Notes under the pieces: generated by a model
Told to the model about the DNA's origin: nothing
The model's database searches: none
What the model saw: only the letters and a program-made list of their open reading frames with translations
Assembly (NCBI GenBank): GCA_958403905.1
Contig: CATXZD010000004.1
Span: 1 to 64,000 of the forward strand
Direction of reading: 5' to 3'
Origin: an uncultured Ruminococcus sp.
GTDB lineage: Bacteria; Bacillota; Clostridia; Oscillospirales; Acutalibacteraceae
Length of the DNA: 64,000 nt
Made by a program: the position numbers and the translations under genes
Shown here: in pieces, positions 37,125-45,619 of the stretch
Numbering within the stretch: the stretch's first letter is position 1
Layout of the letters: every line of letters begins with the position of its first letter

Positions 37125-37797
37125 ACCCCATCAACTCCAAAGCCTCACGAGCCGCTTGCTGTTCAGCTTCTTTCTTACTTCTGCCGCCGCCCTTTCCGAT
37201 AACATTGCTGTTAAGGTGAACTTCAACAACAAAATGCTTGTTATGGTCGGGACCGCTTTCTTTTACAAGAACATACTCAAGCTTTTCGCCCGGATTTTTC
37301 TGAATAATTTCCTGCAAAGTGGTTTTATAATCATTAATCTTTTTTTTCTTTGAATTCTTAATTGCAGGTATTACAAAATTTAAAATGTGCTTTGACGCAG
37401 GAGCAAAACCGCCGTCAATGTAAATAGCTGCAATTAAAGCTTCAAATGCATCAGAAAGAATGGAAGGGCGATCGGCACCTCCATTGTTCCTTTCTCCTTT
37501 GCTTAAAATAAGATACTTTCCAAGGTCAATTTTTTTTGCAAACTCATAAAGTGATTTTTCGCAGACTAAAGATGCACGTAATTTTGTAAGCTCGCCCTCA
37601 GGAAGCTCGGGACAATTTTTATAAATATAATCAGACACAACAATCGAAAGAACAGAATCACCAAGAAATTCAAGTCTTTCGTTGTATTTTATATGCTGTG
37701 ACTTATGCTCATTAGCGTAAGATGAGTGAGTTAGAGCTTCGTTGAGCAAAGCAGGATTTTTAAATTGATATCCGATTAAATTCTGTAAATCAATCAT
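37120..37797 (-). CDS. rnc: Ribonuclease III
   Basis: Double-stranded RNA endonuclease for rRNA and mRNA processing. The catalytic domain has ERLEFLGDS (40-48, with E43 and D47) and DAFEALIAAIY (D116, E119). A dsRNA-binding domain fills about 157-225 (GGRSKKEAEQQAAREAL). AGGAG precedes the ATG. It directly follows plsX; the fab genes and acpP often found between them are absent here. Confidence 0.98.
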   Translation of the reverse strand: MIDLQNLIGYQFKNPALLNEALTHSSYANEHKSQHIKYNERLEFLGDSVLSIVVSDYIYKNCPELPEGELTKLRASLVCEKSLYEFAKKIDLGKYLILSKGERNNGGADRPSILSDAFEALIAAIYIDGGFAPASKHILNFVIPAIKNSKKKKINDYKTTLQEIIQKNPGEKLEYVLVKESGPDHNKHFVVEVHLNSNVIGKGGGRSKKEAEQQAAREALELMGY

Positions 37798-37814
37798 TTT
37801 TATACTCCTGAAAT

Positions 37815-38795
37815 TTAAAGTGCAGATGAAATTTCTTCAATAGCTTTTGCGTTGACATAATCAATCGAAAGCTTTATTGCATTCTTGATTGTAACAGCCT
37901 TAGAATCACCGTGAGCCTTAAAAACAGGCTTTGATGTTCCGAGAATAGGCGCTCCGCCGTAAGCATTATAATCAAAATGGTTTTTCATAACTTTTAAGTC
38001 TTTCATAACGAGTGCTGCTGCTACTTTGCCCTTTGTACTGTCAACAAACAGATTCTTAATCTGTTTCATAAGCGTTATTGCAACACCCTCATATGTTTTG
38101 AGTATCAGATTTCCCGTAAAGCCATCGCATACTACTACATCGCACACACCTTTTGGAATATCTCTGCCCTCAACATTGCCGATAAAGTTCAAGCCACTGG
38201 TCTGTAAGAGTTCATACGTATTTCTATAAAGTTCATTGCCCTTATGCTCCTCTGTTCCAACATTTGCAAGTCCGATTTTTGGCTTATTTACACCCATAAC
38301 CTTTTCCATATAGACTGAACCCATAAGCGCAAACTGACGGAGCATTTCAGGGCGACAATCAATATTTGCGCCGCCGTCCATAAGCATAAAAAAGCCTTTT
38401 TCATCAGGCAACACAGGTGCAAACGCAGGTCGCTTAATTCCTTTGATTCTTCTTATCGAAAGCGTCGCACCCATACAAAGCGCACCGCTGTTTCCGGCAC
38501 TTATAAAAGCTTGTCCCTTATCCTCATTCAAAAGTCTTAACCCGACTGCCATTGAGCTGTCCTTTTTTGTTTTCAAAACTGCATCAGCAGTATCTTCCAT
38601 TGTAATAACTTCTTCACAGTTCACAATTTCTATTCCCTCTAAAGGAATATTATTTTTTGTTGCAGTACTTCGAATTGTTTCTTCCTTGCCTGTCAGGATA
38701 ACATTTATGCCGAATTCAGCAACAGAATCAGCGCAGCCTTTTATTATTTCTAGCGGAGCGTTATCACCGCCGAAAGCGTCAACTATAATCTTCAT
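37815..38795 (-). CDS. plsX: Phosphate acyltransferase PlsX
   Basis: Makes acyl-phosphate from acyl-ACP for phospholipid synthesis. The 326-residue protein begins MKIIVDAFGGDNAPLEIIKG and has SAGNSGALCMGATL and ANVGTEEHKG. The ATG at 38795 has GAGGA five bases upstream, overlapping the trmFO stop; the TTG at 38807 is rejected. Its downstream partner rnc lies 18 bases on. Confidence 0.97.
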   Translation of the reverse strand: MKIIVDAFGGDNAPLEIIKGCADSVAEFGINVILTGKEETIRSTATKNNIPLEGIEIVNCEEVITMEDTADAVLKTKKDSSMAVGLRLLNEDKGQAFISAGNSGALCMGATLSIRRIKGIKRPAFAPVLPDEKGFFMLMDGGANIDCRPEMLRQFALMGSVYMEKVMGVNKPKIGLANVGTEEHKGNELYRNTYELLQTSGLNFIGNVEGRDIPKGVCDVVVCDGFTGNLILKTYEGVAITLMKQIKNLFVDSTKGKVAAALVMKDLKVMKNHFDYNAYGGAPILGTSKPVFKAHGDSKAVTIKNAIKLSIDYVNAKAIEEISSAL

Positions 38796-38796
38796 A

Positions 38797-40113
38797 TTAT
38801 TCCTCAATATTTTCTTTTATATATTTATCGATTGCGTCAAGCGCACGCTTTGAGTATGCTGCTCCACGCTCTTTTTTATCTCGCGGTCTGTTATCAAGCT
38901 CAGGAAGTACACCAAAATTAGCACCCATCGGTTGGAATTTTGTAACTGTCGGATCAGAAATATACGCAGTCAGTGAGCCAATCATAGTTTCACGAGGCAA
39001 TACAACAGCAGGCTTGTCAAACAGTCGTCTGCAAGCATTAATTCCTGCAATAATTCCCGAAGCAGCTGATTCCATATATCCCTCGACACCTGTTATCTGA
39101 CCTGCAAAGAAAAGCTTGTTATTTTCTATTACAGAATAATCTGAATTAAGCACTTTAGGCGAGCAAATAAATGTATTGCGGTGCATTACGCCGTAGCGGA
39201 CAAAATCCGCATTATGGAGTGCAGGTATCAAAGAAAATACTCTTTTCTGTTCAGAAAATTTCAGGTTCGTCTGAAAACCGACAAGGTTATACATTGTACC
39301 ATCTGAGTTTTCTTTACGTAACTGTAACACCGCCCATGGTCTGTGACCTGTTCTCGGATTTATAAGTCCGACAGGCTTCATAGGACCAAAACGCAGAGTG
39401 CCTTCACCGCGCTGTGCCATAACCTCAACAGGCATACAGCCTTCATACACCTTTGGATTGTTTACGTCAAAATCGTGAAGCGGAGCACGCTCAGCACTTA
39501 CAAGCTCATTGTAAAATGTTTCATACTCCTCTTTATTCATCGGACAATTTATATAATCGTCACCATCTCCGCGTTCATACCTAGATGCACAAAAAGCATA
39601 ATTCATATCAACACTTTCTGCGGTAACAATTGGAGCGGCAGCGTCAAAAAATGAAAGAGAATCGCCGAGCATTTTACTGATTTCTGATGAAAGAGAATCT
39701 GATGTAAGCGGTCCTGTTGCAACAATCGTAATTGCATTGTCGGGTATTTCGTTAATTTCTTCATTAATAACTTCAATATTAGGATTACTCTTTATTCCGT
39801 CTGTAACAAGTCTTGAAAAAATATCCCTGTCAACAGCAAGCGCGCCGCCTGCGGGAACTTTACACTTATCAGCACATTTCATAAGAAACGAGTCTAGTCT
39901 GCGCATTTCTTCTTTTAAAAGTCCTGCGGCACTTTCAACTCTCATAGCCTTTAACGAGTTTGAACAGACGAGTTCTCCGAATAAATCTGTATGATGTGCA
40001 GGTGTTTTCTTTGCAGGTTTCATCTCATAAAGGCGCACCCTAACGCCTCGTTTAGCAATCTGCATTGCTGCTTCACAGCCTGCAAGTCCTGCTCCTATAA
40101 CATTAATATACAT
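38797..40113 (-). CDS. trmFO: tRNA (uracil-54) methyltransferase, folate/FAD-dependent
   Basis: Makes ribothymidine-54 in the T-loop of tRNAs using methylene-tetrahydrofolate and FADH2. The 438 residues start with the dinucleotide-binding INVIGAGLAGCEAA. LCSNSLKAMRVESAAGLLKEEMRR contains family motifs, and GVEGYMESAASGI and PMGANFGVLPE lie near the C-terminus. The start shares a base with the topA stop, the standard topA-trmFO pairing of Firmicutes. Confidence 0.97.
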   Translation of the reverse strand: MYINVIGAGLAGCEAAMQIAKRGVRVRLYEMKPAKKTPAHHTDLFGELVCSNSLKAMRVESAAGLLKEEMRRLDSFLMKCADKCKVPAGGALAVDRDIFSRLVTDGIKSNPNIEVINEEINEIPDNAITIVATGPLTSDSLSSEISKMLGDSLSFFDAAAPIVTAESVDMNYAFCASRYERGDGDDYINCPMNKEEYETFYNELVSAERAPLHDFDVNNPKVYEGCMPVEVMAQRGEGTLRFGPMKPVGLINPRTGHRPWAVLQLRKENSDGTMYNLVGFQTNLKFSEQKRVFSLIPALHNADFVRYGVMHRNTFICSPKVLNSDYSVIENNKLFFAGQITGVEGYMESAASGIIAGINACRRLFDKPAVVLPRETMIGSLTAYISDPTVTKFQPMGANFGVLPELDNRPRDKKERGAAYSKRALDAIDKYIKENIEE

Positions 40114-42203
40114 TACTTATCTTCCGTTGTCATAGTTTTTGTAAATCCGCAACCCTCTTTTGCACAGAAAAGCACGGGCTTTTTACCCTTTTTCTTAAAG
40201 AGTATTTCACCGCACTGCGGACATTTTTCGTTAACAGGCTCGTTCCAACTTACAAAATCACACTCCGGATAATTGGAGCAACCATAGAAAATACGCTTTG
40301 TTTTTGTATGCTTTACGATTACGTCACCACCGCACTTGGGGCAGATTACACCTGTTTTTTCAACGTATTTCTTGATATTTTTACACTCAGGATAACCGGG
40401 GCAGGCAATAAACTTGCCGTATCTACCAACCTTTACGACCATTTTTTTACCGCATTTTTCACAGACAATATCGGTTTCATCCTCTTTGAGCTGTATTTTT
40501 ACGCCCTCCATCTCCGTCTTTGCCTTTTTAAGCGTTTCATTAAAATCACCGTAGAAATCATCAAGCAATTGTACCCATTCCTCGTTGCCGTTTTCAACTT
40601 TATCAAGATCTTCTTCCATTCCTGCTGTAAACTTAACATTTACAATATTCGGAAATCTCTCTTTCATAAGCTTAGTAACTGCTTCACCAAGCTCGGTAGG
40701 AATAAGGCTTTTTGCTTCACGCTTAACGTATTCTCTGCCTGTTATTGTTGTTATTGTTGCGGCATATGTTGACGGTCTGCCGATTCCGTATTCCTCTAGC
40801 GCCTTAATAAGCGACGCTTCTGTGTAACGTGCAGGCGGCTGTGTAAAATGTTGATTCTTTTTAAGTTCTTTACACTTTGCAGGCATATTTTTTTCAAGAG
40901 GAGGAAGCTGCGAGGACTTCTCCTCATCTTCATCTTTGCCCTCCACATACAAAGTTGTAAATCCGGGGAAATCCACATAATACCCCGACGCCTTAAATGT
41001 ATAGCCGTTTGCCTCAATGTCAGCCTGCGTAGTTTTTTGAATACAGTCAGCCATTTGCGAAGCAGTAAATCTGTTCCAGATAAGTTTGTAGAGTTTATAC
41101 TGGTCAGAGGTTAAGCTATCTTTTATTTTATCAGGTGCAAGATTCGGCATTGACGGTCTGATTGCTTCGTGTCCGTCCTGAGCATTGTTTCTTGACTTAA
41201 AAAATCTCGGCTTGGGAGGTAAATATTCCTCACCATATTCAGAAGCAATATAATTTGTAACTTCTTCAATTGCAATATTTGAAATTCTCAAAGAGTCTGT
41301 TCTCATATAGGTTATAAGACCTGTAGCACCCATTCCCTGAATTTCAACGCCTTCATACAATTCCTGTGCAACCTTCATCGTACGTCTTGACTGAAATCCA
41401 AGCTTTCTTGAAGCTTCCTGCTGCAGTGTTGAAGTGATAAACGGCGGTGCTGGAGATTTTTTGCGCGTGCCGTGTCTTACTTTTGTAATCATATACTCGG
41501 CATCCTGCAAATCAGCCTCAATTTTATCAGCCTGCTCTTGATTCTGAATTTTAATTTTTCCGTTGACATCTGAATAAAGGCTTGCAGAAAACGACTTTCT
41601 GCTTCCCTTTGGAATGAATTTTGCATCAATAGTCCAGTATTCTTCAGGTTTGAATTTTCTGATTTCTTCTTCCCTGTCAACGATTATTCTGACTGCAACA
41701 GACTGCACTCGTCCTGCGGAAAGTCCTCTGCGGATTTTCTGCGATATAAACGGACTTAATTTGTATCCGACAAGCCTGTCAAGAATTCTGCGCGCCTGCT
41801 GTGCATTAACAAGATCAATATTTATTGAACGGGGATTATCCATTCCGCTCTTAACACCGGACTTTGTAATTTCATTAAATTCTACACGTTTGCAGTAATC
41901 GTCAGGCAATCCAAGAATGTATGCAAGATGCCACGAAATTGCTTCTCCCTCACGGTCAGGGTCGGTTGCAAGATAAATATTATCGCTTTTACTTGCCATA
42001 CTTTTCAGCTCTTTTACAAGCTTTTCTTTGCCTTTTATTATTTCATATTTAGGTGCAAAGTGATTTTTAATATCTACGCTCAATCTTGCCTTAGGCAAAT
42101 CACGCACGTGTCCCATTGAAGCAATTACTTCATAATTACTTCCAAGGTATTTTTTTATAGTTTTAGCTTTTGCGGGTGACTCCACAATTACCAAATCTGA
42201 CAT
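40113..42203 (-). CDS. topA: DNA topoisomerase I
   Basis: Type IA enzyme relaxing negative supercoils. The TOPRIM domain has VESPAKAKTIKKYLG (E8) and DPDREGEA (81-88). The catalytic tyrosine is Y299 in GLITYMRTDS. Three C-terminal zinc ribbons (CEKCG, CPKCGG, CPQCGE) begin near residue 585. The 696-residue length is normal. It follows dprA, the conserved dprA-topA-trmFO order. Confidence 0.98.
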   Translation of the reverse strand: MSDLVIVESPAKAKTIKKYLGSNYEVIASMGHVRDLPKARLSVDIKNHFAPKYEIIKGKEKLVKELKSMASKSDNIYLATDPDREGEAISWHLAYILGLPDDYCKRVEFNEITKSGVKSGMDNPRSINIDLVNAQQARRILDRLVGYKLSPFISQKIRRGLSAGRVQSVAVRIIVDREEEIRKFKPEEYWTIDAKFIPKGSRKSFSASLYSDVNGKIKIQNQEQADKIEADLQDAEYMITKVRHGTRKKSPAPPFITSTLQQEASRKLGFQSRRTMKVAQELYEGVEIQGMGATGLITYMRTDSLRISNIAIEEVTNYIASEYGEEYLPPKPRFFKSRNNAQDGHEAIRPSMPNLAPDKIKDSLTSDQYKLYKLIWNRFTASQMADCIQKTTQADIEANGYTFKASGYYVDFPGFTTLYVEGKDEDEEKSSQLPPLEKNMPAKCKELKKNQHFTQPPARYTEASLIKALEEYGIGRPSTYAATITTITGREYVKREAKSLIPTELGEAVTKLMKERFPNIVNVKFTAGMEEDLDKVENGNEEWVQLLDDFYGDFNETLKKAKTEMEGVKIQLKEDETDIVCEKCGKKMVVKVGRYGKFIACPGYPECKNIKKYVEKTGVICPKCGGDVIVKHTKTKRIFYGCSNYPECDFVSWNEPVNEKCPQCGEILFKKKGKKPVLFCAKEGCGFTKTMTTEDK

Positions 42204-42215
42204 TTTGACCTCCGA

Positions 42216-43454
42216 TTATTTAAGTATATATCTTCTTCCCTGCAATGCTGTTACAAGATTTTTCATTTCAAGCTCCGTCATTGACGACAGCACTTTAAAA
42301 ACAGGGATTGCCAAATCGCTTGATATTTTATCTATATGAACAGGCTCATCAGATATGTATTCATATATCCTTTGAGCTGTAGGATTCAAATTTATATTTT
42401 CTTTGTGTCTTATTTTTTTATCTTGATTATCAGTAATATTTTCTATCTTATTCACAGGTTTATTACTATTTATGAATTTCTTAGGTTTATTTTTATAAGG
42501 ACTTTTTCCTTTGACGGGAATTGCTTCAATATCGTTTAGTGAGATATTGTTAAAATCAACTTCCCCGTCTGTTGCATATAAATTATCAAATGCATTTAGA
42601 ATATCCATAAAATCGGTAACAGGTATTGCAGACCCCTCTTTAATTCTTCCATTTGAACCTTCGTTTTGGGGACTGTTGTTACCGAGCAGTGCAAAAACTT
42701 CTTTTCCCTGCTCAAGAGCAAGATTTGCAGTAATAAGCGAACCGCTTTTTGCTCCTGCTTCAATTACAAGAACTCCGTTTGAAAGTGCAGATATTATTCT
42801 GTTGCGGGCAGGGAAATAGTAATTTCTCGGAGTTTCATCAGGCGGGTATTCAGAAATAACCGCTCCGCGATTTGTAATGGCATTTCGCATATTTTTATTT
42901 TCATTCAGATAATTACAATTAATTCCGCAGCCTCTTACACAAATTGTAACTCCATTGGCGGCAAGTGAACCTCTGTGCGAGGCACAATCAACACCTAACG
43001 CACCTCCGCTGATAACAGTAACTCCGTATTTTGAAAGAGCATATGCAATTTTATAGGAATTTTTAAGACCATACTCTGTTGCCCTTCTCGTGCCTACAAT
43101 ACCAATTGAAAGACGATTATCAATATCCGGCAAAGTTCCGCTGATGTATATTACAGACGGAGGAGCATCAATATTAAAAAGACACAAGGGATAATTCTCA
43201 TCGTCTATTGCAAGTACGGAGTAATTCAGTTCATTACATCTGTCAATAATTTTCTGTGCATCATCAAGCGTAACTTTTGAAAGCTTTTCAATTTCACTGT
43301 TAGATAACAAGCCGCAAAAAAGCCACTCTTTCTTACCGCCAAGATAAAAAAGAGAAATATCAGAATACAGTTTTGAAATTTTCTTAACCTTTGGATTGTT
43401 ATAACCAATGGCAAGAGTTAACCAAATCCAGAATTTTGCGTTTAAAGAAATCAT
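42216..43454 (-). CDS. dprA: DNA-processing protein DprA (Smf)
   Basis: Loads RecA on single-stranded DNA entering by transformation. The 412 residues include the Rossmann core (SIGIVGTRRATEYG, VISGGALGVDCASHRG, RNRIISALSNGVLVIEAG) and a C-terminal winged helix (about 350-410). A Lys/Asn-rich linker separates them. The start overlaps the methyltransferase stop by four bases. Presence of dprA does not by itself prove natural competence. Confidence 0.95.
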   Translation of the reverse strand: MISLNAKFWIWLTLAIGYNNPKVKKISKLYSDISLFYLGGKKEWLFCGLLSNSEIEKLSKVTLDDAQKIIDRCNELNYSVLAIDDENYPLCLFNIDAPPSVIYISGTLPDIDNRLSIGIVGTRRATEYGLKNSYKIAYALSKYGVTVISGGALGVDCASHRGSLAANGVTICVRGCGINCNYLNENKNMRNAITNRGAVISEYPPDETPRNYYFPARNRIISALSNGVLVIEAGAKSGSLITANLALEQGKEVFALLGNNSPQNEGSNGRIKEGSAIPVTDFMDILNAFDNLYATDGEVDFNNISLNDIEAIPVKGKSPYKNKPKKFINSNKPVNKIENITDNQDKKIRHKENINLNPTAQRIYEYISDEPVHIDKISSDLAIPVFKVLSSMTELEMKNLVTALQGRRYILK

Positions 43455-44233
43455 TTTATCATTTCCCAGATAATTATTGAAGCAGCAACCGAAGCATTAA
43501 GCGACTCTGCCTTTCCATCCATCGGAATTATAATCTTATTTTTGCAAGCGTTAATTGTTTCTTTTTTTAAGCCGTTGCCCTCGTTGCCAATTACGGTAAT
43601 GCACGGCGAGTTAAAGCTAACATCAGTTATAGGCTTTGCACTGCTGTCAACTACGGAAGCAAATGACTCAAGATGAGTATTATCATTTAAAAAAGAAGCA
43701 ATACTGCTGCAAATTGCAAACGGAATTCTAAACACTGCACCCATACTGCCTCTGACAACCTTAGGGCTGTAAATGTCACAGCAGTCCTCCGACATAACTA
43801 CACCGTCTATTCTAAACGCCTCGGCAGAACGCAAAATAGCACCCAAATTGTTTGGGTCCTGCACATTATCAAGTGCAAGTAATTTTCCGTTACTCTTTAT
43901 TGTACCAAACTGACTAATTTTGTCAAGTGCTTTTATAACGCACAGAAAGCCCTGCGGAGATTGAGTATCACTTATTAATGAAAAAATCTGTTCCGTCACT
44001 ATAAAGGTTTTTTTTGAATACTTATACAATTCGTCAAATTTTTCGAGATTTTTTTCGATTGCTTTTTCGGTTGCAAAAAGTATTTCAATCTCTGCATTAC
44101 TTAGCATAGCGTCATAACATACTCTTAATCCCTCGGCAATGAAAAGTCCGGATTGTTTTCTGTAACGTGCGCTATTTTTTATTTTTACGGTATTTTTAAT
44201 ATTATTATTATCCTTGCTTGTAAGAGTAAGCAT
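43451..44233 (-). CDS. SpoU/TrmH-family RNA 2'-O-methyltransferase
   Basis: A SPOUT methyltransferase acting on rRNA or tRNA ribose. N-terminal substrate-binding domain (about 1-95: SGLFIAEGLRV), then the knotted domain with LDNVQDPNNLGAILRSAEAF, VIGNEGNGLKKE and ESLNASVAASI, motifs 1 to 3. The 260-residue length fits YsgA/RlmB-like enzymes. The target nucleotide cannot be assigned. AGGAG precedes the ATG, and the rplT terminator lies just upstream. Confidence 0.9.
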   Translation of the reverse strand: MLTLTSKDNNNIKNTVKIKNSARYRKQSGLFIAEGLRVCYDAMLSNAEIEILFATEKAIEKNLEKFDELYKYSKKTFIVTEQIFSLISDTQSPQGFLCVIKALDKISQFGTIKSNGKLLALDNVQDPNNLGAILRSAEAFRIDGVVMSEDCCDIYSPKVVRGSMGAVFRIPFAICSSIASFLNDNTHLESFASVVDSSAKPITDVSFNSPCITVIGNEGNGLKKETINACKNKIIIPMDGKAESLNASVAASIIIWEMIK

Positions 44234-44249
44234 ATCTTTCTCCTAAAAC

Positions 44250-44279
44250 AGCAAATGCGTTTGGGAAAACCCAAACGCA
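44250..44279 (-). terminator. Terminator after rplT
   Basis: Minus-strand TGCGTTTGGG-TTTT-CCCAAACGCA (10-base perfect stem) is followed by TTTGCTGTTTT. It separates the infC-rpmI-rplT unit from the methyltransferase gene. Confidence 0.85.
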
Positions 44280-44296
44280 ATTACAAATCAATTTAA

Positions 44297-44647
44297 TTAA
44301 GCGTTTTTAGCCTGTTCAACAAGTGATGTAAAAGCAGCAGGGTCTGAAATGGCAATTTCAGAAAGCATCTTACGGTTTAATGTAATGCCTGCTTTTTTAA
44401 GACCATTCATAAATGTTGAATAGTTCACACCGTTAGCCTTGCAAGCTGCAGAAATACGAGTAATCCAAAGACGGCGGAAATCTCTCTTTCTCTGTTTACG
44501 ACCAATGTAAGCGTAGTTACCGGACTTCATAACAGCCTGTTTAGCCATTTTAAAGTGTCTTGATTTGGAACCCCAGTAGCCCTTGGCAAGTTTTAATGTC
44601 TTTTTCCTTCTTTTGCGAGTCATCATCGCACCTTTTACACGTGCCAT
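44297..44647 (-). CDS. rplT: Ribosomal protein bL20
   Basis: A 116-residue large-subunit assembly protein. Recognised by [22 protein letters not shown] and [17 protein letters not shown]. In Bacillus L20 represses its own infC-rpmI-rplT operon through the leader RNA, and the same gene order is present here. It lies 45 bases after rpmI with an intrinsic terminator after the stop. Confidence 0.98.
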   Translation of the reverse strand: MARVKGAMMTRKRRKKTLKLAKGYWGSKSRHFKMAKQAVMKSGNYAYIGRKQRKRDFRRLWITRISAACKANGVNYSTFMNGLKKAGITLNRKMLSEIAISDPAAFTSLVEQAKNA

Positions 44648-44692
44648 TGTATGTTACCTCCGATTAGTTGATTTAGTTAGTTTAAGCGTCAA

Positions 44693-44890
44693 TTATTTGT
44701 AAGGAATAAGGCGCTTGATCTGAGCAGTATTTGTCTTATCTGCTACTGCTGTCTGACGTAAACCTCTCTTACGCTTTGTTGTTTTCTTGTTCAAGATGTG
44801 GCTCTTGTTAGCGTGAGCACGGATAACTTTACCGTTTTTAGAAAGTTTAAAACGTTTTTTGGCACCGCTGTGAGTTTTAATTTTAGGCAT
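44693..44890 (-). CDS. rpmI: Ribosomal protein bL35
   Basis: A 65-residue basic large-subunit protein. [20 protein letters not shown] and [17 protein letters not shown] are characteristic. It lies between infC and rplT with its own GGGAGG site. Confidence 0.97.
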   Translation of the reverse strand: MPKIKTHSGAKKRFKLSKNGKVIRAHANKSHILNKKTTKRKRGLRQTAVADKTNTAQIKRLIPYK

Positions 44891-44912
44891 ATTAAGTATC
44901 CTCCCTGTTTAA

Positions 44913-45434
44913 TTACTTGTTGGTCTTTGGCGCAAGAAACATAAGCATATTGCGGCCTTCAAGTTTTGCAGGCTTTTCAATAACAGCTGTTTCACTGCAA
45001 GCGTCGGCAAAACGTTTCATTGTTTCAAGACCTATTTCCGGATGTCCCATTTCACGTCCTCTAAAACGGATTGAAACCTTAACTTTATCGCCGTGCTTAA
45101 TGAATTTAAGAGCATTGTTAAGCTTTGTGTTAAAATCGTGAGTATCAATATTGAGCGAAAGTCTTACTTCCTTTATGTCGACAACTCTCTGATTTTTTCT
45201 TGCTTCCTTTTCTCTTTTTGCCTGTTCAAAACGGTATTTTCCATAATCCATAATCTTGCATACGGGCGGATTGCTCTGCGGAGCAATTTTTACCAAATCA
45301 AGGTTTTTTTGCTCTGCAAGATTGAGCGCTTCCTTTGCGGACATAATACCAAGCTGCTGACCGTCAGAACCGATTATTCTGAGCTCTTTGTCACGGATTT
45401 CTTCATTAATCTGAATATTATCTTTCTTGCCGAT
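44913..45434 (-). CDS. infC: Translation initiation factor IF-3
   Basis: Binds the 30S subunit and discriminates against non-AUG start codons. The 173-residue protein has an N-domain (INEEIRDKELRIIGSDGQQL), a linker helix (YGKYRFEQAKREKEARKNQ) and a C-domain (IRFRGREMGHPEIG). The true start is an ATC at 45434, seven bases after a strong GGAGGTG. The frame extends further upstream to 45560, but that part reads through the leader RNA and is not family-like. Rare AUU/AUC starts let IF-3 repress its own synthesis. Confidence 0.95.
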   Translation of the reverse strand: MGKKDNIQINEEIRDKELRIIGSDGQQLGIMSAKEALNLAEQKNLDLVKIAPQSNPPVCKIMDYGKYRFEQAKREKEARKNQRVVDIKEVRLSLNIDTHDFNTKLNNALKFIKHGDKVKVSIRFRGREMGHPEIGLETMKRFADACSETAVIEKPAKLEGRNMLMFLAPKTNK

Positions 45435-45581
45435 GGTTAAGCACCTCCAAAGTACCAATAAAATAATAAATGCGGACAGAAATACATCCGTCCGCATAGC
45501 AATACATAACAAAATATTAGGTATTGACCCGTGCAGACGACACCCCACAGGTGAAAGCATTTCTGCTTTGCTTTATTTTAC
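45435..45581 (-). ncRNA. Structured leader of infC-rpmI-rplT (L20-leader type)
   Basis: A leader of about 150 bases separates the promoter from infC. It ends with GCGGAC...GTCCGC (hairpin 45471-45496) followed by U-rich UUUAUUAUUUUAUU, a possible attenuator. Upstream segments such as ACACCTGTGGGGTGT form a competing stem. L20-responsive leaders are known for this operon in Firmicutes, so I infer the same control here. No covariance search could be run. Confidence 0.6.
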
Positions 45582-45587
45582 CTATTC

Positions 45588-45616
45588 AGTATAATACAAC
45601 TTTTGTTTCTTGTCAA
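45588..45616 (-). promoter_or_regulatory. Sigma-A promoter for infC operon
   Basis: Minus-strand TTGACA (45616-45611), 17-base spacer, TATACT (45593-45588). The -35 element lies just four bases downstream of the polymerase-like gene's stop codon. Confidence 0.88.
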
Positions 45617-45619
45617 GCA

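Noticed and set aside
40308..40772. A 154-codon frame antisense to topA
   Set aside because: Composition follows the complement of conserved topA codons; no start signal.
45435..45560. N-terminal extension of infC from the upstream TTG
   Set aside because: It translates the leader RNA and hairpin; conserved IF-3 sequence starts only at the AUC.
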